Assembly (NCBI GenBank): GCA_044866075.1
Contig: JBIOTQ010000064.1
Location: 1 to 11,890, forward strand
DNA: 11,890 bases
Source: JBASRP01 sp044866075
GTDB lineage: Bacteria; Actinomycetota; AC-67
Direction: 5' to 3'
Part shown: piece by piece, positions 5,943 through 11,890 of the stretch
Layout: each line of letters begins with the position of its first letter
Position numbering within the stretch: position 1 is the stretch's first letter
Notes under the pieces: model-generated
The model's input: only the letters and a program-made list of their open reading frames with translations
Databases searched by the model: none
Told to the model about the DNA's origin: nothing
Program-made: the position numbers and the translations under genes

Positions 5943-6500
5943 CTACCCCACCCGTTCGGAGGCGGCGCACTGGAGCGCGGAGCGGGGTCGACTCCCAGGC
6001 TTCGGAGGTGCCGGGCCCTTGGTGACGTTGCTGGGAAAGACCGTCACCGAGCCGGCCGACACGAGGACGCGGATCCGATCGAGTCCCCGCTGAGAGCCGA
6101 ACATTGCGTCGCCGTCTCGCGAATACGCCGACGCCAGACCGGGGCTCTCGAACCAACCGTTCCGAGGGCACCACCACACAGGGCCATCCCCTACCTCCGA
6201 CGAACGGCCGACGAACGCGGTGACCGCATCGCCCGTGCGGACAAGGAACACGCGCGTCGTACCGATGAGGCGGTAGGTCACGCCCATCTGGATCGTGGCG
6301 AGCGGGATGGTCACGGCCGTCACTCCCGGGCGGTCCGACGGCGCGAGGCTCGGGGTCGGCGCCGGCGTCACACCGCCGCGCGGCAGCAACCACGCGGCCG
6401 CCACACCCGCCAGGCCGGCCAGCGCGATCTTCATCCGCAGGGACAGTCGCGGCCGGCGCCGGACCGGGCGCGCGACGGGCGCTTCCCGCTCAGTATCCAA
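5943..6500 (-). CDS. Membrane-anchored Rieske-like protein lacking standard cluster ligands
   Basis: From the TTG at 6500 this is 185 residues: a basic head (RRRPRLSLR), one membrane helix (about 24-40), a Pro/Ala/Ser linker (43-60) and a domain at about 61-160. That domain ends like a Rieske fold: VWWCPRNGWFESP, AYSRDGDAMFG, RGLDRIRVLV and GSVTVFPS. The closing G-x-x-x-x-G-x-x-x-RGLDR-x-x-V pattern is characteristic. However, neither CxH nor CxxH is present; Cys111 is the only cysteine in the domain, so a normal 2Fe-2S cluster is unlikely. The start is uncertain. The TTG at 6500 overlaps the era stop by 11 bases; a TTG at 6542 has AGGTGAAGG before it; the ATG at 6434 has no ribosome site. 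It sits between era and recO. The fold is inference and the function is unknown. Confidence 0.75.
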   Translation of the reverse strand: MDTEREAPVARPVRRRPRLSLRMKIALAGLAGVAAAWLLPRGGVTPAPTPSLAPSDRPGVTAVTIPLATIQMGVTYRLIGTTRVFLVRTGDAVTAFVGRSSEVGDGPVWWCPRNGWFESPGLASAYSRDGDAMFGSQRGLDRIRVLVSAGSVTVFPSNVTKGPAPPKPGSRPRSALQCAASERVG

Positions 6501-7383
6501 GCTGCTGCAACGCGGTGGGGTTGCGTTGCCACTCGCGGGCAACCTTCACCTGGAGGCGCAGGAACATCTTCGAGCCGAGGATCCACTCGAGCTCGCGGCG
6601 CGCGCGGGTCCCGATCTCCTTCAACATCGCGCCGTTCTTTCCGATGACGATGCCCTTCTGCGACTCGCGCTCGACGTAGACGATCGCGTGGATCTCGGTC
6701 ACGTCGTCGTCGCGCTCGACGATCTCCTCGATCATCACCGCGATCGAATGCGGGATCTCCTGTCGTGTCAGCTCCAGCGCCTTCTCGCGGATGATCTCGG
6801 CGACGAGGAACTCCCGCGGCTGGTCCGTGAAGACGTTCTCCGGGTAATACTGCGGCCCCTCCGGGAGCAGGGCCACCAAGAGATCCCGCAACTCGTCGAC
6901 CTTCTTCAGCTGCAGCGCCGATATCGGGATGATGTCGCGCCACTCACCCATCGACTCGACGGCGGCGAGTTGCGCGACGAGCGCCGGCTGCTTGACAGCG
7001 TCCATCTTGTTCACGACGCAGATCGCCGGCGTCCCGATCTTGAGGATCTCTTCGGCGACGAAGCGGTCGCCGGTTCCGACCGGCTGCGTCGCGTCGACCA
7101 TGAAGACGATCGCATCCACTTCCTTGAGCGTGCGCCGCACGACCTCGTTCAGCCGTGTGCCGAGCGCCGTCTTCGGTTTGTGCAATCCGGGGGTGTCGAT
7201 GAAGACCATCTGCCAGCCGTCACCCGACAGCACGCCGCGGATCGCGTTGCGCGTCGTTTGCGGTTTCGCGGACGTGATCGCGACCTTGCGGTTCAGCAGC
7301 GCGTTCAGCAGCGTCGACTTGCCGACGTTCGGGCGTCCCACGATCGAGACGAACCCCGACCGGTACCCGGCCTTAGCCTCCAC
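6490..7383 (-). CDS. era: GTPase Era
   Basis: This 297-residue GTPase is Era, which binds the 3' end of 16S rRNA and assists maturation of the small ribosomal subunit. The G domain shows G1 GRPNVGKST (16-24), the G2 Thr region TTRNAIRG, G3 DTPG (63-66), G4 NKMD (125-128) and G5 SAL (about 155-157). The C-terminal KH domain carries GIVIGKNGAMLKEIG with the GxxG loop and ends QQLGY. Length is normal. The start is a GTG at 7383 with GAGGTGG close upstream, and its first 11 bases overlap the end of the CBS-domain gene. YbeY, encoded two genes upstream, works in the same rRNA maturation step, so co-expression makes sense. Confidence 0.98.
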   Translation of the reverse strand: MEAKAGYRSGFVSIVGRPNVGKSTLLNALLNRKVAITSAKPQTTRNAIRGVLSGDGWQMVFIDTPGLHKPKTALGTRLNEVVRRTLKEVDAIVFMVDATQPVGTGDRFVAEEILKIGTPAICVVNKMDAVKQPALVAQLAAVESMGEWRDIIPISALQLKKVDELRDLLVALLPEGPQYYPENVFTDQPREFLVAEIIREKALELTRQEIPHSIAVMIEEIVERDDDVTEIHAIVYVERESQKGIVIGKNGAMLKEIGTRARRELEWILGSKMFLRLQVKVAREWQRNPTALQQLGY

Positions 7384-8659
7384 CCTCCACCTCGCCGTCG
7401 AGCTCGGGGCCCTTCGTGACGAGGACCTTGGCGATGCGCCGCCCTTGGACCTTGTCCGCCCGGAACGTCAGACCGTGTACCTTCACTTCCTCGCCGCGCG
7501 CCGGAACCTTCCCCAGCAGCCCGGCCATCAGGCCCCCGACCGTGTCCCACTCGGTGTCGGGCAGCTCGACCCCAACGAGCTCCGATAGCTCGTCGATCGG
7601 CATCCGCGCGTTGACGCGCATCGTGTTGTCGTCGACCGGCTCGACCAGCGGCTCGCCGCGGTCGTACTCATCGGCGATCTCTCCGACGATCTCCTCGAGC
7701 AGATCCTCCATCGTCACGAGCCCCGCGACGTCCCCGAACTCGTCGACGACGATCGCCATGTGGGTCTTCTTCTGCTGCATCTCGCGCAGCAGCTCCGCGA
7801 TTTTCTTCGATTCCGGGATGACGAACGCGGGTCGCGTGATGCTTCCGGCCGTCGGCTCCTTGCGTGCGCGCCCGTTGTGCAGGCGGCGCATGACGTCCTT
7901 GGCGTAGACGATGCCGACGATGTTGTCGATGGTCTCGTCGTAGACCGGCAGCCGCGAGAACCCGCGCTTCAGCATCACCGTCAGGACCTGGTTGAGTTTC
8001 ATGTCCGCCTCGACGGCGACCATGTCGGGCCGCGGCACCATCACCTCGCGAACGACCGTGTCCCCGAACTCGAAGATGGAGTGGATCATCTCCTTCTCTT
8101 CTTCTTCGATCTGCTGCTCCTCGACCGCGACCTCGGCCATCTGCCGGAGCTCCTCCTCGGTCACGAACGGACCTTGTTTCAGGCCGCGCCCGGGGATGAC
8201 GACGTTGGCGATCCCGATGAGGACGCGCGCCAGGGGGTGCAGCAACGGAGCGTGACCCAACGCATGGATCAGAGGTCCGAGGCGCAGCGCGATCCGGTCC
8301 GTGTGCTGCACGGTGAACGTCTTCGGAGACACTTCGGCGAAAACGAAGATGACCACGGTCATGAGAACGGTCGCGATGATCTCGCCGAACGAGTCGGCCT
8401 TGCGGATGGCGAACGCGGTCGCCAGCGTCGTGGCGGTGATATGGCAGATGAGGATCACGAGGAGCACGACGTTGAGGTACCGCGCGGGATTCTCGACGAT
8501 CCGCACGAGGTAGGTCGCACCCTTGCGCCCTTCCTCTTGCAGCGTGAGCGCGCGGACGCGGCTCATCCGCGTGATCGCGACCTCGGCGGCCGCCAGAACG
8601 CCGGCGATGATCAGCAGGATGACGATCGCAACGATCGTGCCCAGGTCTTCACCGTTCAT
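7373..8659 (-). CDS. DUF21/CBS/CorC-HlyC membrane protein (CNNM family)
   Basis: This 428-residue membrane protein belongs to the CorC/HlyC or CNNM family, associated with magnesium or cobalt transport and wrongly named haemolysin in old annotations. The N-terminal DUF21 domain (about 1-185) has hydrophobic helices near 7-27, 60-82 and 93-112 and the FAEVSPKTF signature. A CBS pair follows: VREVMVPRPDMVAV through GIVYAKDV, then FVIPESKKIAELL through VTMEDLLEEIVGEI. The C-terminal CorC_HlyC domain covers roughly the last 85 residues (DTVGGLMAGLLGKVP, then VHGLTFRADKV). The ATG at 8659 overlaps the ybeY stop (ATGA, 8656-8659). This position between ybeY and era is conserved in many bacteria. 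The transported ion cannot be told from sequence. Confidence 0.96.
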   Translation of the reverse strand: MNGEDLGTIVAIVILLIIAGVLAAAEVAITRMSRVRALTLQEEGRKGATYLVRIVENPARYLNVVLLVILICHITATTLATAFAIRKADSFGEIIATVLMTVVIFVFAEVSPKTFTVQHTDRIALRLGPLIHALGHAPLLHPLARVLIGIANVVIPGRGLKQGPFVTEEELRQMAEVAVEEQQIEEEEKEMIHSIFEFGDTVVREVMVPRPDMVAVEADMKLNQVLTVMLKRGFSRLPVYDETIDNIVGIVYAKDVMRRLHNGRARKEPTAGSITRPAFVIPESKKIAELLREMQQKKTHMAIVVDEFGDVAGLVTMEDLLEEIVGEIADEYDRGEPLVEPVDDNTMRVNARMPIDELSELVGVELPDTEWDTVGGLMAGLLGKVPARGEEVKVHGLTFRADKVQGRRIAKVLVTKGPELDGEVEGGG

Positions 8660-9126
8660 GAGGCCACCGCGCGCGCCGCGCGCAGGATGCGCCGTTCTTC
8701 GGCGGCCATGGCGACCTCATCCGCCGGGTCGGCGTGATCGTGTCCGGCGAGATGCAGGATCCCGTGCACGAGGAGATGCTCGAGCTCATCCTGGGCCCGG
8801 CGGCCCAGCGCGCGCGCCTGCCGTTCGGCGACCCCGACGCAGATCACGACGTCGCCCAGGATGGCCGGCGCCGCCGTCTCGATCGGATCCATCGGGAACG
8901 AAAGCACGTCGGTCGCCCGCCGCTCGCCGTAGTAGCGGCCCTTGAGCTCCGCGATCCGCGCGCGGTCGACGAGCGCCACCGACAACGAGTGTCCACCCGG
9001 CACCCCGGCGGCGTCCAACGCGGCGCCCGCCAGCCGCACCAGAGCGTCGGCGTCGGCCGGCCGAGTCTGCTCGTCGGTGATCGACACGCGTGGCGGTCGT
9101 CCGCCAGGGTCCTCGGGACCGCTCAT
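8656..9126 (-). CDS. ybeY: Endoribonuclease YbeY
   Basis: This 156-residue protein is the metal-dependent RNase YbeY, involved in 16S rRNA 3'-end processing and ribosome quality control. The signature HGILHLAGHDH gives the zinc ligands His121, His125 and His131, spaced as in E. coli. RRATDVLSFPM (69-79) and LGDVVIC (90-96) are the other family blocks. The N-terminal 13 residues (SGPEDPGGRPPR) are an extra Pro/Gly-rich lead. The frame is open far upstream, but the ATG at 9126 overlaps the phoH stop as ATGA (9123-9126), and homology starts just after, so I use it. No ribosome site precedes it, consistent with coupling to phoH. Only this ATG gives the normal family length. Confidence 0.97.
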   Translation of the reverse strand: MSGPEDPGGRPPRVSITDEQTRPADADALVRLAGAALDAAGVPGGHSLSVALVDRARIAELKGRYYGERRATDVLSFPMDPIETAAPAILGDVVICVGVAERQARALGRRAQDELEHLLVHGILHLAGHDHADPADEVAMAAEERRILRAARAVAS

Positions 9127-10082
9127 CTGTTCTCGTCGAAGCGACGGTACGCCTCGACGATCTCCTGCACGATCTTGTGCCGGACGACGTCCTTGGCGGT
9201 CAGGTAGACGAACTGGAGATTGTCGATATCCGTAAGGATCTCGCGGACCACGTTCAGGCCGGAATACGACCCCGCCGGCAGATCGACCTGGGTGATGTCG
9301 CCGGTCACGACGACCTTCGAGCCGAAGCCGAGCCGGGTAAGGAACATCTTCATCTGTTCCGGCGTGGTGTTCTGCGCCTCGTCGAGGATGATGAACGAGT
9401 CGTTGATCGTACGGCCCCGCATGTACGCGAGGGGCGACACCTCGACCGTCCCGCGCTCGATCAGCCGCGCCAGCTGCTCGGGATCCATCATGTCGTAGAG
9501 CGCGTCGTAGAGGGGGCGCATGTACGGGTTGATCTTCTCGTAGAGCGTGCCCGGCAGGAAGCCGAGCTTCTCGCCGGCTTCGACGGCCGGACGACAGAGG
9601 ATCACGCGCGCGAACTCTTTCTGCTGTAGCGCGTGGACGGCGGCCGCCATCGCGAGGTAGGTCTTGCCGGATCCCGCGGGCCCGATCGCGAACGTGATCG
9701 TGGAGCGGCGGATCGCGTCGATGTACTTCTTTTGTCCCACCGTCTTCGGACGGATCGCCTTGCCCCGGTGCACCAAGACCGCGTCGGAGAGGACGTCGCG
9801 GGGACGGGCCTCCTCGCCCTTGACCATGTCGATGGACTGCTCGACCGCGTGCGGCGTCAGGTTCTGTCCCTGATCGAGCAGGCCGATCAGTTCTTCGAAC
9901 AGGGTCGCGACGCGCTCCGCCTCGACCCGGTCGCCCGAGATCGTGATCTCGTTGCCGCGAACGAGGATTGAGCTCGAGAACGCGTCCTCGATGAGTTTGA
10001 GAAGCTCGTCGTGCTGGCCCACGAGGCTCACCATCGGATGATGCCCGGGGACCAGGATCTTGAGTCGTTCGGTCGTTGCCAC
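9123..10082 (-). CDS. phoH: PhoH-like ATPase
   Basis: This 319-residue protein is a PhoH-family P-loop ATPase, related to the helicase core and typically encoded beside ybeY; a role in RNA metabolism is suspected. A short N-terminal domain (about 1-100) has GNEITISGD. The ATPase domain has Walker A GPAGSGKT (134-141), LCRPAVEAGEKLGFLPG (162-178), RGRTINDSFIILDEAQN with Walker B Asp234-Glu235, and VVTGDITQVDLP. The frame is open to 10514, but I choose the GTG at 10082 because AGGAG (10088-10092) lies five bases upstream, homology starts there, and the region beyond is non-coding in the HIT-phoH gap. It is the first gene after that gap and may have its own promoter there. The stop overlaps ybeY. 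Confidence 0.97.
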   Translation of the reverse strand: MATTERLKILVPGHHPMVSLVGQHDELLKLIEDAFSSSILVRGNEITISGDRVEAERVATLFEELIGLLDQGQNLTPHAVEQSIDMVKGEEARPRDVLSDAVLVHRGKAIRPKTVGQKKYIDAIRRSTITFAIGPAGSGKTYLAMAAAVHALQQKEFARVILCRPAVEAGEKLGFLPGTLYEKINPYMRPLYDALYDMMDPEQLARLIERGTVEVSPLAYMRGRTINDSFIILDEAQNTTPEQMKMFLTRLGFGSKVVVTGDITQVDLPAGSYSGLNVVREILTDIDNLQFVYLTAKDVVRHKIVQEIVEAYRRFDENR

Positions 10083-10177
10083 CCGGTCTCCTGGCCGAAA
10101 CCTGGAACGCCGCCCTTTGCGGCGAAAGGCCCCGCGAGGGGGCCGGCACGGAATTATACCGGCCGAAGGGAGACGGC
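10083..10177 (-). promoter_or_regulatory. HIT-phoH gap with TATAAT and nested inverted repeats
   Basis: This is the only gap above 22 nt in the long minus-strand run. Reading toward phoH it contains a perfect TATAAT (10153-10158) flanked by a perfect inverted repeat, GGCCGG (10141-10146) and CCGGCC (10159-10164). Two perfect 6-bp hairpins follow: GGCCCC/GGGGCC (10128-10144, loop of five, followed by TTT) and CGCCGC/GCGGCG (10108-10124). No good -35 is seen; CTAAGC at 17 nt matches only two positions. Predicted start is about 10146, giving a leader of about 64 nt holding both hairpins. It may serve as promoter, terminator of the upstream genes, or both. Confidence 0.5.
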
Positions 10178-10522
10178 TTAGCCGGGAGGCCAGGCCATCG
10201 GGCGCCCGCCGAGCAAGTGGATATGCAGGTGAAACACCGTCTGTCCCGCGTCGGGACCTACGTTGGCGACCAGCCGGTACCCCGACTCCGCGATCCCCTC
10301 CGACCGCGCGAGCTCGTTCGCGGCGACGATGAGCTCGGCGAGGAGCGGCCCCGACGACCCGTCCAGCACGCTCACGTCGCGCACGTGCGCCTTGGGGATC
10401 AAGAGGATGTGCGTGGGCGCTTGCGGGTTCACGTCGCGGAAAGCGAGAAGATCTTCGCGGTCCAGGACGACGTCGGCGGGGATCTCTCCGGCGGCGATCT
10501 TGCAGAAGAGGCAATCGCTCAT
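10178..10522 (-). CDS. HIT-family (HinT-like) nucleotide hydrolase
   Basis: This 114-residue protein is a histidine-triad protein of the HinT/PKCI branch, which hydrolyses purine nucleoside phosphoramidates and similar adenylated molecules. The triad reads HLHIH followed by LLGG (His98, His100, His102, with the middle His the expected nucleophile). CLFC (Cys4, Cys7) with His46 in IPKAH fits the zinc site of this branch. The ATG at 10522 overlaps the LmbE-family stop as ATGA (10519-10522); the longer frame upstream belongs to that overlap and is not used. No clear ribosome site precedes it. In Actinomycetota a HIT gene commonly stands just before phoH, as here. Confidence 0.95.
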   Translation of the reverse strand: MSDCLFCKIAAGEIPADVVLDREDLLAFRDVNPQAPTHILLIPKAHVRDVSVLDGSSGPLLAELIVAANELARSEGIAESGYRLVANVGPDAGQTVFHLHIHLLGGRPMAWPPG

Positions 10523-11319
10523 CGCAGCTTCCCGTCGGGGCCGCGGAGCGCGGCGAACAGATCGTCCTCGAGCGGCTCGCCGTCCTCGCGCGGCGGGTAC
10601 TGCCGCTGGAACGCCTCGGGGCCGAGGACCGGCTCGAGCATCTCCTCCGGCATCCAGGCGATCATCTCCATCGACTGCGTGAGGTGCGCGCGCAGCGCGT
10701 CGGCTTTCCGGTGCGCCCAGCGCGCGCAGTCGACGATGCACGCCACCGATTCGTCGGGGGCGGCCTGCGGCGCGAGCGGATCGTCGGGCTTGAAGAAGGA
10801 CGGGAGACCGCGGCTCTCGAGTTCCGCGGCCAGTGTCTTCAGCCAGCTCTCGGGCAGCGCCGCGTAATAGAAGCGTTGCAGGAATCCCTCCTGACGCACC
10901 TTCTCGAACGCCTCGGTCGTCATCTTCGATACGGCGATGTGATCCGGATGACGCGTGACCCCCTGGGGCTCCATCGTCACGAGGACCGACGGTTTCAGTT
11001 CGCGCATCGTCGCCGCGATCGTCTCAACGCCGGCCTCGTTCGCTTTCGTTCCCCCGTCCGGCGTCCCGACGATGCGCACGTCCGTCACGCCGACCGCGGC
11101 GCACGCCGCGCGCAGCTCCGCCTCGCGGACCTCGCCGAGATTCTCGCGGGTGGCGCCCGATCCCTCGGCGATCATGCCTGCCTCGCCGCGCGTGAAGCAG
11201 AGGATCGCCGCCGGTATGCCCTCGTCCGTGTAGCGTGCCATGCACCCCGCGAGCGAGTACGCCTCATCGTCGGGGTGGGCGAAGACGCCCAGCAGTCCGC
11301 CCGAACCCTTGGCGGTCAT
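10519..11319 (-). CDS. LmbE/PIG-L family deacetylase
   Basis: This 266-residue protein belongs to the zinc-dependent LmbE/PIG-L deacetylases, which remove acetyl groups from N-acetylglucosamine conjugates; MshB and Mca of mycothiol metabolism are members. AHPDDE (14-19) supplies zinc ligands His15 and Asp18 and the catalytic Asp17; RHPDH (123-127) supplies His127. FTRGEAGMI and RIVGTPDGG are also typical. The C-terminal part (about 165-266) is less conserved and Glu/Asp-rich. The ATG at 11319 overlaps the epimerase stop (ATGA, 11316-11319), and the frame further upstream is an artefact of open GC-rich sequence. The substrate is not decided by sequence; pairing with an epimerase suggests a sugar-linked metabolite. 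Confidence 0.93.
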   Translation of the reverse strand: MTAKGSGGLLGVFAHPDDEAYSLAGCMARYTDEGIPAAILCFTRGEAGMIAEGSGATRENLGEVREAELRAACAAVGVTDVRIVGTPDGGTKANEAGVETIAATMRELKPSVLVTMEPQGVTRHPDHIAVSKMTTEAFEKVRQEGFLQRFYYAALPESWLKTLAAELESRGLPSFFKPDDPLAPQAAPDESVACIVDCARWAHRKADALRAHLTQSMEMIAWMPEEMLEPVLGPEAFQRQYPPREDGEPLEDDLFAALRGPDGKLR

Positions 11320-11890
11320 GTGTTCTGCTTGTACCACTCGACGGTCTCGGGGAACCCGTCTTCGATGGAACGGAAGCTGTAGCCGAGCTCGCGGCGCGCT
11401 TTGTCCGAGGAGTACTCGAGCGATCCCGACAGGCTCTCGAGCCCGTCGCGGAGGATGCCCGGCGGCTGCTTCAGGATCTTGCCGACGACCGGCGCGAGCG
11501 GCAGCGAGGCGCGCATCAGGCGCTTCCCCACGTTGATGCGCGGCACCCGGATGCCCGTCAGCGCCGACGCACGACGCAGCAGCTCCCGGATCGTCGCGTT
11601 GTCGCCGCCCAAGATGTAGTCCTCCCCGGGCCGTCCCTTGTCGTGCGCGTCGATCACGCCGTCGGCGACGTCCTCGACGCGCACCCACGACACACCGGAC
11701 TCCATGAAGGGCGCCGCGAGCAACCAGCCCTTCGCGTAGAAGCGGATCAGCGTGCCGAGGATGCTCGTGTCGCCGGGCCCGTACACGCCGCCGGGCATCA
11801 CCGTCACGACCGGCACGTCCTCTTGTGCGAATTCGTGGACGCGCTGGTGCGCCAGGAACTTCGTCTCCTCGTACACGGACCCATAGTTGC
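11316..11890 (-). CDS. NAD-dependent epimerase/dehydratase (extended SDR), 5' end outside window
   Basis: About 191 C-terminal residues are present; the reading frame runs off the right edge. The visible part begins NYGSVYEETK, the YxxxK active-site motif of short-chain dehydrogenases, so the NAD-binding Rossmann half lies beyond the window. MPGGVYGPGD follows, as usual in the extended or atypical SDR epimerases and dihydroflavonol-reductase-like enzymes. The substrate-binding half includes WVRVEDVADGVIDAHDKGRPGEDYILGG and ends EWYKQNT. A GTG at 11876 would cut off the Ser of the active site, so it is not the true start. The stop overlaps the LmbE-family start. The substrate is not recognisable. 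Confidence 0.92.
   Translation of the reverse strand, partial: NYGSVYEETKFLAHQRVHEFAQEDVPVVTVMPGGVYGPGDTSILGTLIRFYAKGWLLAAPFMESGVSWVRVEDVADGVIDAHDKGRPGEDYILGGDNATIRELLRRASALTGIRVPRINVGKRLMRASLPLAPVVGKILKQPPGILRDGLESLSGSLEYSSDKARRELGYSFRSIEDGFPETVEWYKQNT

Noticed and set aside
9127..10149. N-terminal extension of YbeY through phoH
   Set aside because: The frame is open by chance across phoH. The ATGA overlap and the family length place the start at 9126.
10083..10514. N-terminal extension of PhoH into the HIT gene
   Set aside because: It would read through the structured gap and the HIT gene in another frame. The GTG at 10082 has a good ribosome site and correct family length.
1..11890. tRNA, rRNA, CRISPR, insertion sequence or phage attachment site
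   Set aside because: The coding density is near total, the gaps are at most 114 nt, and none shows a cloverleaf, direct repeats with spacers, or transposase motifs.

Overview
The window is a compact, roughly two-thirds G+C stretch of bacterial chromosome. It carries about fourteen protein genes and no RNA gene, mobile element or CRISPR array that I can see. The block phoH-ybeY-CBS/DUF21 gene-era-recO-uppS has the order known from Actinomycetota (compare Mycobacterium tuberculosis Rv2368c to Rv2361c). Together with two different cis-prenyltransferases, frequent GTG starts and tightly overlapped genes, this points to an actinobacterium, probably an uncultured lineage. That assignment is inference.

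Layout. The + strand opens with the tail of a GNAT acetyltransferase (1-57). A minus-strand operon follows (2733 down to 54): an NfeD/ClpP-class membrane protease, a stomatin-like SPFH protein and a small protein that may have a PH/GRAM-like fold, each joined to the next by a 4-nt GTGA overlap. Upstream of it is a secreted protein with two predicted Ig-like domains (3577-2795). The 114-nt gap at 3578-3691 separates that gene from a divergent + strand cis-prenyltransferase (3692-4462). The latter meets a second, paralogous cis-prenyltransferase (uppS, 5199-4459) tail to tail, the two stop codons sharing four bases.

The rest is one long minus-strand run from 11890 down to 4459: NAD-dependent epimerase (cut by the edge), LmbE/PIG-L deacetylase, HIT hydrolase, a 95-nt gap with a perfect TATAAT and nested inverted repeats, PhoH, YbeY, DUF21/CBS/CorC membrane protein, Era, a small membrane-anchored Rieske-like protein lacking the usual cluster ligands, RecO and UppS. 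Most junctions are ATGA overlaps, so translation is probably coupled.

Functionally, PhoH, YbeY and Era form a ribosome and RNA maturation core. RecO is DNA repair, and UppS makes the polyprenyl carrier for cell wall synthesis. The second prenyltransferase carries a bulky Leu where long-chain enzymes have a small Ala, so it may supply a short Z,E-prenyl diphosphate to the first. NfeD, SPFH and the small third protein look like a membrane-microdomain or membrane-protein quality-control unit. The points most worth following are the prenyltransferase pair, the Rieske-like protein, the hpp-like structured gap before phoH, and the third partner of the NfeD-SPFH pair.
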